From: JBBRYW01 sp038253945
GTDB taxonomy: Bacteria; Actinomycetota; Thermoleophilia; Gaiellales; Gaiellaceae
Direction: 5' to 3'
Length of the DNA: 64,000 bases
Assembly (NCBI GenBank): GCA_038253945.1
Contig: JBBSGR010000004.1
Coordinates: 124,001-188,000 of the forward strand
The notes under the pieces were generated by a model, which searched no databases, had not been told where the DNA came from, and saw only the letters and a list, made by a program, of their open reading frames with translations. This document shows, piece after piece, positions 38,022-51,902 of this stretch; within the stretch, counting starts at the first letter, position 1; each line of letters begins with the position of its first letter. Made by a program: the position numbers and the translations under genes.

Positions 38022-38780
38022 TCAGCTCTGTGTCAGCTCGCGCGCAGCCGCCGCGTTAGCTTCTCGCAGCGTTTCGTGGGAGCCGATGTCGTACCACTCG
38101 CCCGGAACCGACCAGGCGTAGACGGGCAGTCTCGTGTAGAGCCACTGGACGAGGCGCCCGGGCTGGTCCGGATTATTGCCCTCGGCCAGGTATCGCCGCA
38201 CGAGCGGAAGCACGTGGGCGGGATAGAAGTAGAGCGCGACGCCGGCCAGGGTGCTGCGCGGGTCGGGCGGCTTCTCCTCGAGGTGCGTCAGGCGTCCGCT
38301 CGCATCGATCTCCACCGAGCTGTAGCGCTTCACGCTCTCCAGGTCGCCGACGTCGTAGACCGCAAGCACCGGCGCGTCGTGCTCGAGTCCGCAACGGCCC
38401 AGGTCAGCGAGCGACTCGGAGAAATAGCTGTCCCCGGCCGCGACGAGCAAGTCGTCGGTGATGCGCTCGCGTCTTACGACGAAGTCGAGGTCGCCGATCG
38501 CACCAAGGCGCTTCGCCTCGTCCGCCGTGCCATCATCGACGATGATCGGCTCGAGCGCAGGTCGAGCGGGCGCGTAGGCCTTGGCCCACTCCCGGAACGA
38601 GCCGGCGAACTTCGCGTTCGTGACGACGTAGACGCCGTCGAGCTCGTCAATCGGGGCGAGCTTGTCCAGGAGGTGGTCGAGCACAGGACGGCCCCCGATC
38701 GGCAGCAGATGCTTCGCCCGATCGAGGGTGAGCGGGTAAAGCCGAGTCGCGTAGCCGGCCGCGAGGACGACGAGCTTCAC
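38022..38780 (-). CDS. Sugar-phosphate nucleotidyltransferase
   Basis: 252 residues from GTG 38780. The N-terminal signature VVLAAGYATRLYPLTLDRAK HLLPI (two adjoining pieces) is that of glucose-1-phosphate thymidylyl/uridylyl-type transferases. It is followed by VAAGDSYF, the metal site, and HLEEKPPDPRS, typical of the same family. The C-terminal hexapeptide repeat domain is absent. The GTG overlaps the mtnA stop by four bases, so the two genes are translationally coupled, which is unusual because their pathways are not obviously connected. Confidence 0.85.
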   Translation of the reverse strand: MKLVVLAAGYATRLYPLTLDRAKHLLPIGGRPVLDHLLDKLAPIDELDGVYVVTNAKFAGSFREWAKAYAPARPALEPIIVDDGTADEAKRLGAIGDLDFVVRRERITDDLLVAAGDSYFSESLADLGRCGLEHDAPVLAVYDVGDLESVKRYSSVEIDASGRLTHLEEKPPDPRSTLAGVALYFYPAHVLPLVRRYLAEGNNPDQPGRLVQWLYTRLPVYAWSVPGEWYDIGSHETLREANAAAARELTQS

Positions 38781-39748
38781 GCCGCCACGAGTCCGCTGAG
38801 TGAGCGCTCGTAGGGCGCCCGATGGACTCCATCCTCTGTCACGATCGCGGTGATCAGCGCGGCCGGCGTGACGTCGAACGCAGGATTCCTCGCTGGGAAA
38901 CGGCTCGACACCTCGGCCGCGGGGCGCTCCTCGATGGGGATGTCCGCGCCGGTCGGTGTGCCGAGGTCGACGGTCGAGGTCGGGGCCACGACGTAGAACG
39001 GGACGCCGTGGTGCCGAGCCAGGATCGCCAGTCCGTACGTCCCGATCTTGTTCGCCGTGTCGCCGTTGGCCGCGATCCGGTCGGCGCCGGTCACGGCGCA
39101 GTCGAGCTCTCCCGAGGCGAGCATCGAGGCCGCCGCGGAGTCGGCGATCACGGCGTGCGGAATGCCGGCCGCCTCGAGCTCCCAGGCGGTGAGCCGACTG
39201 CCTTGCAGAAGCGGGCGAGTCTCGTCGACGAGGACATGCCGCAGCAGCCCGCGGCGCCACGCCGTTCGCAGGGCGCCCACCGCCGACCCGTACCCACCGG
39301 TTGCGAGACCACCGGCATTGCAGTGAGTGATCGCCCGAGTGCCCGGAGCCAGCAGTGCGGCGGCGTGGTCGCTCATACGCCAGCAGCGCTCGACTTCCTC
39401 GCGGTGAATCTCGCGGGCCCGCTCTGCCAGCACGTCCGGGGCGGCGGACGTGCTGCGCATCTCGTCGAGTGCCCAACGGAGGTTGACCGCCGTCGGGCGC
39501 GCATTCGCGAGAACGTCGTAGGCGCGTTCGAGCCGGTCTCCCACCGCAGCCGCGAGCGCGTACCCGTAGGCGGCGGCTATCCCAATCGCCGGGGCACCGC
39601 GGACGACCATGTCGCGGATCGCGGCAGCGACCTCGTCGGCCGAGCGGCATTCGAGCTCGACCATCTCGTCGGGGAGACGTCGCTGGTCGAGCAGGACGAC
39701 CCGGTCCGTTTCGAGTCGGAGGATCTGTTCGGGCTCGAGATCAGGCAT
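38777..39748 (-). CDS. mtnA: S-methyl-5-thioribose-1-phosphate isomerase
   Basis: 323 residues from ATG 39748 (MPDLEPEQILRLETDRVVLL). MtnA converts methylthioribose-1-phosphate to the ribulose form in methionine salvage. Motifs present are VVRGAPAIGIAAAYG, ITHCNAGGLATGGYGSAVGA with the catalytic Cys, and VTGADRIAANGDTANKIGTY with the catalytic Asp. Length is normal. With ahcY and metH in the same window it belongs to a methionine/SAM-cycle neighbourhood. Confidence 0.95.
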   Translation of the reverse strand: MPDLEPEQILRLETDRVVLLDQRRLPDEMVELECRSADEVAAAIRDMVVRGAPAIGIAAAYGYALAAAVGDRLERAYDVLANARPTAVNLRWALDEMRSTSAAPDVLAERAREIHREEVERCWRMSDHAAALLAPGTRAITHCNAGGLATGGYGSAVGALRTAWRRGLLRHVLVDETRPLLQGSRLTAWELEAAGIPHAVIADSAAASMLASGELDCAVTGADRIAANGDTANKIGTYGLAILARHHGVPFYVVAPTSTVDLGTPTGADIPIEERPAAEVSSRFPARNPAFDVTPAALITAIVTEDGVHRAPYERSLSGLVAA

Positions 39749-39882
39749 GGTCCCATCGCAACAAGCCCCCACCCACCCTAGGGGAAGACACCACGCTAGC
39801 GCGCTCCATCATACGAGGATGCGTCGAATCCGCCCCAATTGCGCGGCGGTGACGAGCACGCGAGCGAGCGCTCGGCGTTACG

Positions 39883-41196
<1,314 letters not shown>

Positions 41197-41544
41197 TCAA
41201 GCGGCAATTAGCCGCTCGTGCTTGCGTTGCTCCCACTCCACCCAGGCCGGAGTTGCACCGCTTTCCGGCGCGGCGTCAGCCCCTGCGAGCCACGTCTCGA
41301 CGACGGCACGCAGCTCCGGCTCCCGCCGGAGACGAGCCGCGAAGGCGACCTCCCGGAGCTCCACTCGAAACCGCCGTCGGAGCTCGCGAAGCGCGCGGAG
41401 TTGGTTCAGCTCGCGAAGGTCGTAGACGCGGTAGCCAGACTCCGTGCGGCGCGGCACGACGAGCGCTTCGAGCTCGAGATAGCGCAGCATCCGTGCCGAC
41501 CAGCCGGTCCGGGTGGCCGCGCGGCCGACCGTGAGCTCCTCCAC
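41197..41544 (-). CDS. MerR-family transcriptional regulator
   Basis: 115 residues. The MerR winged helix is clear: LTVGRAATRTGWSARMLRYL, then VVPRRTESGYRVYDLRELNQ and LRALRELRRRFRVELREV. There is no Cys-containing effector domain, so it is a short, non-metal type. It is 45 bases upstream of ahcY on the same strand and may regulate that gene; this is inference from position. Confidence 0.85.
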   Translation of the reverse strand: MEELTVGRAATRTGWSARMLRYLELEALVVPRRTESGYRVYDLRELNQLRALRELRRRFRVELREVAFAARLRREPELRAVVETWLAGADAAPESGATPAWVEWEQRKHERLIAA

Positions 41545-41600
41545 GACCCAAACATTAACACAGTTGTGTCACTGTTGCGGCCCAGCCTTGCCCTCCACCG

Positions 41601-42002
41601 CTACCCGCTGCGTCCGTACCGGTCCTCGAGACGGACCACGTCGTCCAGCTCCGGTGTCGAGGCCTCGAGCACGACCGAGTCCTCGAGCGCTCGCCAGCGA
41701 TGCACGGTGCCGGGCCTGATCCGAAAGCTTGCCCCCGCGCCGACCACCTCCGAGTCGCGAACAGCGTGTCCGGGCGCCGCAATCTCGAGCTCGATCTTGC
41801 CCTTCTGGACGTAGATCGTCTCATCCTTCACGTTGTGGAACTGGAGGCTCAGCTGCTCTCCGGCCCGCACGAACAGGAGCTTGCCGCAGTAGTCGTCCGA
41901 CAGCGCCCAGACGAGCTCATGGCCCCAGGGCTTCTCCGTGCGCCTGACCTCGAACGCGAACGCGTCGAGCCCGGTCAGGTTCGGCGACGAGAGATCGGTC
42001 AC
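41601..42002 (-). CDS. Cupin protein, phosphomannose isomerase type II-like
   Basis: 133 residues from GTG 42002, overlapping the ugd stop by four bases. The start (RRTEKPWGHELVWALSDDYC) and GKLLFVRAGEQLSLQFHNVK with IRPGTVHRWRALEDSVVLEA match the cupin of type II phosphomannose isomerases. Such single-domain proteins may isomerise or bind sugar phosphates. Coupling to a UDP-sugar dehydrogenase supports a role in nucleotide-sugar or cell-surface polysaccharide synthesis. Confidence 0.8.
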   Translation of the reverse strand: MTDLSSPNLTGLDAFAFEVRRTEKPWGHELVWALSDDYCGKLLFVRAGEQLSLQFHNVKDETIYVQKGKIELEIAAPGHAVRDSEVVGAGASFRIRPGTVHRWRALEDSVVLEASTPELDDVVRLEDRYGRSG

Positions 42003-43339
42003 CGCTGGAGCTCCGAATGGCGCTCCTCGGTCTCGGCGAGGCCCTCGAGCGGAGACGACGGGCGGCCGATCCCCTCGTAGACGAAGCCGGCAGCCCGCAC
42101 GGCGGCCGGGTCGAGCAGATTGCGGCCGTCGACGATGAGCGCGTTTCTCATCGCGCGGCGAGTTTCCGCCGAGGCCAGCTCGCGCAGCTCCGGCCACTCC
42201 GTGACGATGACGGCCGCATCCGCGCCCTCGACCGCCTCGGCCGGGCTGGCGCAGAAGGTGACTCCGAACAGCAGCTCGCTCGCGTCCGCGACCGGATCCC
42301 AGGCGCGGACCTCCGCGCCTTCCCCGAGCAGGCGAGCGGCGATGACGAGGCTCGGCGCCTCGCGCATGTCGTCCGTGTTCGGCTTGAACGCGAGCCCGAG
42401 CAGGGCCACCTTCTTGCCCCGCAGCTTGCCGAGGTGCTTCTGCAGCTTCGCGACGACGCGTCGTTTTTGCAGCTCGTTGACCTGCCAGACAGCGCTCAGC
42501 AGCTGGAAGTGGTAGCCGGAGTTGCCGGCCAGCTGCCGCAGGGCGTCGACGTCCTTCGGGAAGCAACTGCCCCCGAAGCCGAGCCCGGCCCGCAGGAAGT
42601 GCCGCCCGAGGCGATGGTCGAGGCCAACCCCCTTCGAGACCTGCTCGACGTCGGCCCCGACCAGCTCGCATACGTTCGCGATCTCGTTGATGAAGCTGAT
42701 GCGCGTCGACAAGAAAGCATTCGACGCGAGCTTGATCATCTCGGAGGAGGCGACGTCCGTGCGGACGAGCGGCGCCTCGAGCTTCGCGTGCAGGGCCTCG
42801 ACACGGTCGCCGTCGTCCTCGTCGAACGCGCCGATCACGATGCGGTCCGGCTCGAGGAAATCCCGCACGGCCGTACCCTCGGCGAGAAACTCGGGGTTCG
42901 AGACATACCCGACGTTCGAGAGCCCGCGGGCGTCGAGCGCCGCGCGCACCTTCTCGCCGGTGCCCGGCGGCACCGTGCTCTTCATGACGAGGATCGGCGA
43001 ATCGCGAACGGAACCGAGCTCGTCGATCACGGTCCAGACGCGCGAGAGGTCCGCGTCGCCCGAAGCGGTGGACGGCGTGTCGACGCACACGTAGAGGAAA
43101 TCCGCTCCCTCTACGGCCTCGCGCGCATCGAGCGTGAAGCGGACGCGCTCGCGATTCCGCTCGAGCAGCTCGGCCAGTCCGGGCTCGTAGATCGGGATCC
43201 CGCCCGAGCGAAGCGCCTCGATCTTCTCCGCGACGACGTCGCGGACGACTACTTCGTGGCCGAGATCGGCAAAGCAGATACCGGTCACGAGCCCGGCATA
43301 GCCGGCGCCGAAGATGGCGATGCTCGGGCCGCCGACCAT
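41999..43339 (-). CDS. UDP-glucose/GDP-mannose dehydrogenase family protein
   Basis: 446 residues. The NAD-binding N-terminus IAIFGAGYAGLVTGICFADL, the TVPPGTGEKV strand, VKLASNAFLSTRISFINEIA-like central helix, the catalytic Cys in GFGGSCFPKDVDAL and the C-terminal LGLAFKPNTDDMREAPSL are all present. The family oxidises nucleotide sugars to uronic acids in two steps; the best match is UDP-glucose 6-dehydrogenase. It lies directly after the LCP gene, which fits cell-wall glycopolymer synthesis. Confidence 0.92.
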   Translation of the reverse strand: MVGGPSIAIFGAGYAGLVTGICFADLGHEVVVRDVVAEKIEALRSGGIPIYEPGLAELLERNRERVRFTLDAREAVEGADFLYVCVDTPSTASGDADLSRVWTVIDELGSVRDSPILVMKSTVPPGTGEKVRAALDARGLSNVGYVSNPEFLAEGTAVRDFLEPDRIVIGAFDEDDGDRVEALHAKLEAPLVRTDVASSEMIKLASNAFLSTRISFINEIANVCELVGADVEQVSKGVGLDHRLGRHFLRAGLGFGGSCFPKDVDALRQLAGNSGYHFQLLSAVWQVNELQKRRVVAKLQKHLGKLRGKKVALLGLAFKPNTDDMREAPSLVIAARLLGEGAEVRAWDPVADASELLFGVTFCASPAEAVEGADAAVIVTEWPELRELASAETRRAMRNALIVDGRNLLDPAAVRAAGFVYEGIGRPSSPLEGLAETEERHSELQR

Positions 43340-45313
43340 CTACCTGGCCAGCGGGCGCAAGCCCCTGGCGATCGCGATCATCGTCTCGTTCGAGAGCGAG
43401 TCGAGCAGCGTATTGACGACCCAGTAGGTCGCGCCTCCCTGCCGCAGCACGATCATGTGCAGGTGGGAGCTCGAGAAGTAGAAGTCGAACGTTCGCCCGC
43501 CGAGCACGTGCTCGAAGCTCCTACCGGCGAGAACGGGGGCACCGGACCAGTCGGTCTCCTCGATGCCCCAGTACTCGCACGCGATTCCGATCGACTCGCA
43601 CGAGGCGGGCTTCTTGAACGCCAGCCTGACGGCCCTGTGGCCGTGCGTGATCGAGTACACCCGCGCGGGGCCGACGAGCGCCGAGTTGCTCTCGAGCACG
43701 GCCGGCAACTCCAGCTTGAAAGGCACCCGGCGGCGGAGCGGGCGAAGCGCCGACAGCGTCGCCCTCGGGTTCCGCGTCACGGTCGCAGGCTCGTGCCTGG
43801 GGGTCCTGTCGAGGGGGATGGGGGCGATCGAGCCGTGGTAGGTCGTCCCGACGACGACGAGCGCCATGGCCTCCCCCGCCATCGGCGCGAGCCTGCGGGG
43901 AAAGCCGCGCCGGGCCTCCGCCGCGCCGAACAGGGTCGCGAGCTGGTGCGCGGCAGCCTGCGCCTGCGCCCGCGCGGGGTTGTAGTAGACGATCGTCTTG
44001 TAGTAGTCCTTTCGCGGCGCGTTGGCCTCCGCCCCGTTCGCCGGGAACTCGGTCGCGTACCCCCGCTGGTGGAGCTCGGTGCTCGCGTTCAGTGCCGAGG
44101 CGTCCACGCCGTTGCCGTTCACCACGACGACGGTGACCTGCTGCGGCCGCGGCCCCTTTTTCGAGCGGTGCTTCCGGTGGACACCGGCCGCCGCCGCGGC
44201 CTTGTCGCCGGCCTCGAGGTCGGGGTTGACGAAATCCTGGACTGCCTGCTGGATGCTCGACTGCGGTGCGGTGAGGTCGTAGAGCCCGGTGAGGCCCTGA
44301 ATCCTCGCCTGGAAGACGTGACCCGGGGGCAGGCCGTAGGCGAGCTTCGCGAAGCGGAGGATCGTACGCGCGGGGATCGCGCGGCCCCCGTTGCCGCCCT
44401 CGCCGGCGTGGACGTTGCTCGTGATCGCGCTGACGACGCCGAACAGCTTCGTGATCGAGGCCGAGCTCAACTGATCCTTGACGGCCCGTACGAAGAGCTG
44501 CTGCCGCGCATTGCGGTAGAGGTCGCTGTCGGCGTGCCGGTAGCGGACGAAGTCGAGCGCGTCCGAGCCCCGCAGGAGCTGGTAGCCCGGCTGCAGGTTG
44601 ATCTTCGCGTACTGGTAGCCGAGGCCCACACCCGCGTTCGAGTGGTAGTAGCGCCGGTCGACGTCGATCCAGACGCCGCCGAGCTTGTCCACCACCTGCT
44701 TGAAGCCGTGGAAGTTGACGGTGATCAGGTAGTTGATCTGCAGGCCGGTCAGCGCCTTCACCGTCTCGAGCGCTCCCTCCTCCTTGCACGTCGCGTAGGC
44801 GGAGTTGATCTTGCCCGTGAACCAGCCGCTCGGACAGCGAACCTGCACCGACAGGTCGCGGGGGAAGGACATCATCGAGATCGCCTTCGCCTGGGGGTCC
44901 GCGCGAATCAGCATGAGCGTGTCCGAGCGGCCCGGGCCGCTCTCGCCGTAGCGCTTGTCGTAGCCGATCACGAGCGCGATCGCCGGAGCGTGCGGCAGCG
45001 GCACGTCCAGCTTGGCCACGGCGGCCTTCTCGCTCCGCGTCTGGGGCCGCGTCGCAGCCAGGCTCTCGTGGAAGAAGAGGTAGAGCCCGCCCGCGAACGC
45101 CGACGAAAGCATGACGACCAGAGCGAACAGCCAGAAGAAGACACGACCCACGGTTCTGAGGCCGTGGTGGCCCCCATCCGGCTGCCGGTAGCGCGTGACG
45201 GGAGACGCGAGGTCGGAGGGGAACTCGGCATGCCCGTTCCCGTTCGCGGCCGTCGCCCGGCCCATCGTGCGTTTCAGTGTGGTGCGCACCGGCGGAAAAG
45301 ATGAAAGCGCCAA
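43340..45313 (-). CDS. LytR-CpsA-Psr (LCP) family cell-wall glycopolymer ligase
   Basis: 657 residues. A cytoplasmic N-terminus of about 55 residues is followed by one membrane helix (GRVFFWLFALVVMLSSAFAG). The LCP domain shows RSDTLMLIRADP, ISMMSFPRDLSV, the VRYRHADSDLYRNARQQ catalytic arginine region, and a LytR C-terminal domain (VTVVVVNGNGVDASALNAST). LCP enzymes transfer teichoic-acid-like or arabinogalactan-like polymers to peptidoglycan. A further 180-residue C-terminal extension has no assigned role. ATG 45265 (MGRATAANGNG) is a possible alternative start. Confidence 0.93.
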   Translation of the reverse strand: MALSSFPPVRTTLKRTMGRATAANGNGHAEFPSDLASPVTRYRQPDGGHHGLRTVGRVFFWLFALVVMLSSAFAGGLYLFFHESLAATRPQTRSEKAAVAKLDVPLPHAPAIALVIGYDKRYGESGPGRSDTLMLIRADPQAKAISMMSFPRDLSVQVRCPSGWFTGKINSAYATCKEEGALETVKALTGLQINYLITVNFHGFKQVVDKLGGVWIDVDRRYYHSNAGVGLGYQYAKINLQPGYQLLRGSDALDFVRYRHADSDLYRNARQQLFVRAVKDQLSSASITKLFGVVSAITSNVHAGEGGNGGRAIPARTILRFAKLAYGLPPGHVFQARIQGLTGLYDLTAPQSSIQQAVQDFVNPDLEAGDKAAAAAGVHRKHRSKKGPRPQQVTVVVVNGNGVDASALNASTELHQRGYATEFPANGAEANAPRKDYYKTIVYYNPARAQAQAAAHQLATLFGAAEARRGFPRRLAPMAGEAMALVVVGTTYHGSIAPIPLDRTPRHEPATVTRNPRATLSALRPLRRRVPFKLELPAVLESNSALVGPARVYSITHGHRAVRLAFKKPASCESIGIACEYWGIEETDWSGAPVLAGRSFEHVLGGRTFDFYFSSSHLHMIVLRQGGATYWVVNTLLDSLSNETMIAIARGLRPLAR

Positions 45314-45385
45314 AGCGGCGCTTGGAACGAGGATATCGCAGGTCTCGGTTCTACGAGCCCCGTAGGGTTTCCTGCGCGGGGACCC

Positions 45386-45427
45386 GCGGCGAACGCTGCG
45401 GCGCTCGCGGCGAACGCTGCGGCGCTC
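45386..45427. repeat. Two-copy 21-bp tandem repeat
   Basis: Two perfect copies of a 21-base unit (GCGGCGAACGCTGCGGCGCT plus C) lie in the spacer upstream of the LCP gene. They may be a slippage duplication or paired regulatory sites; nothing else in this 246-base gap is recognisable. Confidence 0.6.
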
Positions 45428-45559
45428 TCCCCGCCTCAGGATCCCGCACCTACTTCAGCGACCGCGGCGGAGGTCAGGCCTCCGAGCCCGTAAGAACTCC
45501 TCGCTCAGGACTGGATCGTACGAGCGGTACCCGCGGGCCGGCAGCTGGCCGTAGCGACG

Positions 45560-46672
45560 CTAGATGTCCCGGACCGTTTCCTCCGCTACCCACCTAGCGA
45601 GCGCGAGGAGGCTCCCCGTGTCGTCACGGACGAGGCGCTGCTCGTCGGCTCCGCTGCCACGGGTCAGGATCCCCTCGACGTCGGAGAGCTCGTCGAGGCA
45701 GCCGAGCCGCAGCGCAGCCGGCCGCGCGAGCTCGACGAGCTCGCGCAAAGCCGTGCGCGCCGGCCGCTCCTCGTCGCGCTCGAGCCAGATCAAATCGGCG
45801 TCGAGGCCGTGGCGAACTGCCCGCCACTTGTTTTCCCTCAGCAACGTTGTATCCTCGATCGGCAAGCTGCCGTCTCGGCCAAAGCGCTCGGCCAGCGTGG
45901 CGACGAGGCTCTGCACGAGCGCGGCGATCGTGAGCGTGCTTGCGAGCCGCGTCTGCGCGTCGCAGATCCGAATCTCGACCGTGCCAAGCTTCGCATGCGG
46001 GCGCAGGTCCCACCAGAGGTACGTGTAGTCGGCAAACGAGTTCGTCCTGACCCCCCGCTCGACGAGACGCGCGAAGTCGTCCCAGGAGGCGAAGGCGGGC
46101 GGCAATCCGCTTCTCGGCATCGCGTCGAAGACCGTACTCCGCGTCGAGGCGAGCCCGGTCTCCCGTCCCTGCCAGAAAGGCGAGTTGACCGAGAGCGCCA
46201 GGAGCTCGGGAAGCCAGGCCCGCATCGCGTTCGCAACCGCGATCGCCGTCTCGGCGGACTCGACGCCGACGTGGACGTGAAGACCGAAGATCAGCTCGCG
46301 CTCCGCCACCCACTGGAGCTCCTTCGCAAGCTCCGTGTAGCGCTTCTCGTCGGTGATCTCCTGATGCTCGTAGCGCGAGAACGGGTGCGTCCCCGCCGAA
46401 AGGATCAGGGCGTTCTCCTCCGCGGCCAGCGAACGCAGGCGCGCGCGTGAGGCGCGCACCCCCTCCTGCGCTTCGGCGACCGTGCGGGCCACCGGTGTCG
46501 CCGCCTCGATCACCGACTGTAGGAGCTCCGGCTTGACTCTCCAGTGGTCGGGTGCGGCCGCCACGATCTCGCCCGATCTGGACACGAGCTCGTAGCTGTC
46601 CGCGTCGACGAGCTGGAACTCCTCCTCGATGCCGAGGCTGAAGGGCGGGCTGCTGCCGAAGTTGACGTCCAC
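45560..46672 (-). CDS. Carboxylate-amine ligase, YbdK family (glutamate-cysteine ligase-like)
   Basis: 370 residues from GTG 46672; the frame is open further, but only into the end of metH. The start FSLGIEEEFQLVDADSYEL, then AGTHPFSRYEHQEIT, the HVHVGVESAETAI metal-binding motif and NKWRAVRHGLDADL follow the YbdK/GCS2 pattern. Members catalyse ATP-dependent gamma-glutamyl or related amide ligation; some have weak glutamate-cysteine ligase activity. Whether it makes gamma-glutamylcysteine here is unknown. The spacer to metH is 28 bases. Confidence 0.88.
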   Translation of the reverse strand: MDVNFGSSPPFSLGIEEEFQLVDADSYELVSRSGEIVAAAPDHWRVKPELLQSVIEAATPVARTVAEAQEGVRASRARLRSLAAEENALILSAGTHPFSRYEHQEITDEKRYTELAKELQWVAERELIFGLHVHVGVESAETAIAVANAMRAWLPELLALSVNSPFWQGRETGLASTRSTVFDAMPRSGLPPAFASWDDFARLVERGVRTNSFADYTYLWWDLRPHAKLGTVEIRICDAQTRLASTLTIAALVQSLVATLAERFGRDGSLPIEDTTLLRENKWRAVRHGLDADLIWLERDEERPARTALRELVELARPAALRLGCLDELSDVEGILTRGSGADEQRLVRDDTGSLLALARWVAEETVRDI

Positions 46673-46700
46673 TACAGGCGAAACCGGGCGCGTCGCCGGC

Positions 46701-50348
<3,648 letters not shown>

Positions 50349-50511
50349 GTTCGCTCCCAGCCTAGAGAGCAACGCGAGGCGACGGCCGCTCACGGGCTCT
50401 TTAGGCGTTTGGTTACCCGGTCGCCAAGCTGCCTGTCAAACCTCTCCGGGTAGTTCCAGGCTAGCAGGCAGCCGAGCGCGTGCACCCCCGGGCGAGGAGC
50501 GATGCATCATG

Positions 50512-50536
50512 GCATCAAATATTGTGATGCTATAAT
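50512..50536 (+). promoter_or_regulatory. vapBC promoter with palindromic operator
   Basis: An AT-rich island in otherwise GC-rich DNA. TATAAT at 50531-50536 is a perfect -10 box ending six bases before the vapB GTG at 50543, so the transcript is probably leaderless. GCATCA (50512-50517) and TGATGC (50525-50530) form a perfect inverted repeat spanning the -35 to -10 interval; a third CATCA lies just upstream. This is where a ribbon-helix-helix antitoxin would bind to repress its own operon. Confidence 0.7.
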
Positions 50537-50542
50537 GCGTGC

Positions 50543-50803
50543 GTGCGAACGACGGTGACGCTCGAACCCGACCTCGCGGCCAAGCTCCGTCGCCTGGCCC
50601 GGGAGCGTGGCGTCTCGTTCAAGAACGTCCTGAACGGCACGCTCCGAGCAGGACTCGCGGAGCCAACCGGCACGGCGCAGCCGTATCGTCTTCCGACGCG
50701 GCGGATGGGGCTGCGTCGCGGGATCGATCTGGAGCACGCGCTCCGGCTGTCTGCCGAGCTCGAAGATGCGGAGACCAGCCGCAAGCTCGAGCTTCGCAAG
50801 TGA
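50543..50803 (+). CDS. vapB: VapB-type ribbon-helix-helix antitoxin
   Basis: 86 residues from GTG 50543. The N-terminus RTTVTLEPDLAAKLRRLARE is a ribbon-helix-helix DNA-binding unit, followed by GVSFKNVLNGTLRAGLAE. The disordered C-terminus (SAELEDAETSRKLELRK) would wrap the toxin. The stop overlaps the vapC start by four bases (GTGA). Confidence 0.88.
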   Translation: MRTTVTLEPDLAAKLRRLARERGVSFKNVLNGTLRAGLAEPTGTAQPYRLPTRRMGLRRGIDLEHALRLSAELEDAETSRKLELRK

Positions 50804-51249
50804 AGCTCGCAGACGTCAACCTTCTCCTCTACGCCGTCGATGAGTCCTCCCCGCACCACGAGGCCGCACGAGCGTGGCTCGAGGAGCGGCTCTCGGGGCC
50901 CGAGACGTTCGCGTTCACCTGGACGGTGCTGCTGGCGTTCATCCGCCTTGGCACGCATCCGCGTGTCTTCGAGTCGCCTCTCGGCCTCGACGAGGCGCTC
51001 GATCTCGTCGACTCCTGGCTCGCTCGACCGTGCGCAGCTCTCGTTCACCCCGGCGAGCGTCATGCGGCCCTCCTGCGTGAGCTACTCGGTCAGATCGGGA
51101 CGGCCGGCAACCTGGTCACCGATGCACACCTGGCGGCGATTGCCGTTGAGCATGGGGCGCAGCTCTGCTCGGCCGATGCGGACTTCTCTCGGTTCCCCAG
51201 GCTGCTCTGGCGGAATCCGCTCAGCCAGGGCGCCAGTCGAGACGGTTGA
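50800..51249 (+). CDS. vapC: VapC-type PIN-domain toxin
   Basis: 149 residues from GTG 50800. PIN features: first Asp in VKLADVNLLLYAVDESSPHH, WTVLLAFIRLGTHPRVF, then NLVTDAHLAAIAVEHGAQLC and the final SADADFSRFP acidic pair. VapC toxins are Mg-dependent RNases, several of which cut tRNA or the sarcin-ricin loop. Coupled translation with the antitoxin makes it a complete type II toxin-antitoxin module, in contrast to the orphan PIN gene at 15874. Confidence 0.9.
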   Translation: MKLADVNLLLYAVDESSPHHEAARAWLEERLSGPETFAFTWTVLLAFIRLGTHPRVFESPLGLDEALDLVDSWLARPCAALVHPGERHAALLRELLGQIGTAGNLVTDAHLAAIAVEHGAQLCSADADFSRFPRLLWRNPLSQGASRDG

Positions 51250-51291
51250 GGGGAGGGTTGCGCGCGGCCGCCGGCGACGTCCCGTGGCGCC

Positions 51292-51882
51292 CTACGTGTT
51301 CGAGAGGCGCGCCTCGAACACGATGATGCGACTGAAGCTCCTCCCGTCGATTTGATACGCGTAGCAACCGGGCGCCTGCACCCTCGTCGTCGAGGCTCGG
51401 CCGCGGTCGCGGCGCGGCGAAAGCCACTCCGGAACGGGCGCGATCCGGAGCTCCTTGGTGGGAACACGCAGGAGCTCGAAGCGGACGCCGTGGGAACCGT
51501 CGAGCTGACGGCCCCGGACAAGCACCGGCCCCGTGTAGCTCGGGGCGACGAACCACAGCACCTTGTTGCCGCCCCACTTCGAGCCGGCAATGACGCTCGC
51601 TGCGCCCGGTGGGTACTCGAAGTCGAGAATCGTCCCCGGTTGGCGCAGAGCTACCGGGTAAGCCGGCCCCGGGCCAACTCCTTGCGTGACGCCGTATCTC
51701 GCGAAGTCGAAGTCGGCCGGGCCGCTCACCGGGCAAGGCGTCCCGGCGGCGAGCCGCGGAATGTGAAGCGGGCGGTGGAGCGAGCGCCACGTCCACTGGC
51801 TCGACGATGGCTGAGCGGTCGCCGCCAGGGCGGCGCCGGCGATCACAGCGCTCACGAATGCGGTCGCTGCGAAAACGCGCAT
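51292..51882 (-). CDS. Exported protein of unknown function
   Basis: 196 residues from ATG 51882 (a start 24 bases upstream is also open and would overlap the upstream gene by four bases). The signal peptide MRVFAATAFVSAVIAGAALA is followed by a Trp/Pro/Gly-rich mature part with two Cys residues. Segments such as TILDFEYPPGAASVIAG and PGCYAYQIDGRSFSRIIVF suggest a beta-sandwich. No family recognised. Its end converges on vapC. Confidence 0.65.
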   Translation of the reverse strand: MRVFAATAFVSAVIAGAALAATAQPSSSQWTWRSLHRPLHIPRLAAGTPCPVSGPADFDFARYGVTQGVGPGPAYPVALRQPGTILDFEYPPGAASVIAGSKWGGNKVLWFVAPSYTGPVLVRGRQLDGSHGVRFELLRVPTKELRIAPVPEWLSPRRDRGRASTTRVQAPGCYAYQIDGRSFSRIIVFEARLSNT

Positions 51883-51902
51883 GGACCCAATTGTGACGAA
51901 CA

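Noticed and set aside
42017..45304. A 1095-codon open frame on the + strand opposite ugd and the LCP gene
   Set aside because: Antisense shadow spanning two real, motif-bearing genes on the minus strand; Arg/Asp/Glu-rich nonsense composition.
50349..50542. Possible riboswitch upstream of metH (an 8-bp stem GCTGCCTG/CAGGCAGC is present)
   Set aside because: I could not find the conserved boxes of cobalamin, SAM or SAH riboswitches. A GGCGAGGAGCG segment resembles the start of a SAH aptamer, but it is on the wrong strand and the rest is missing.
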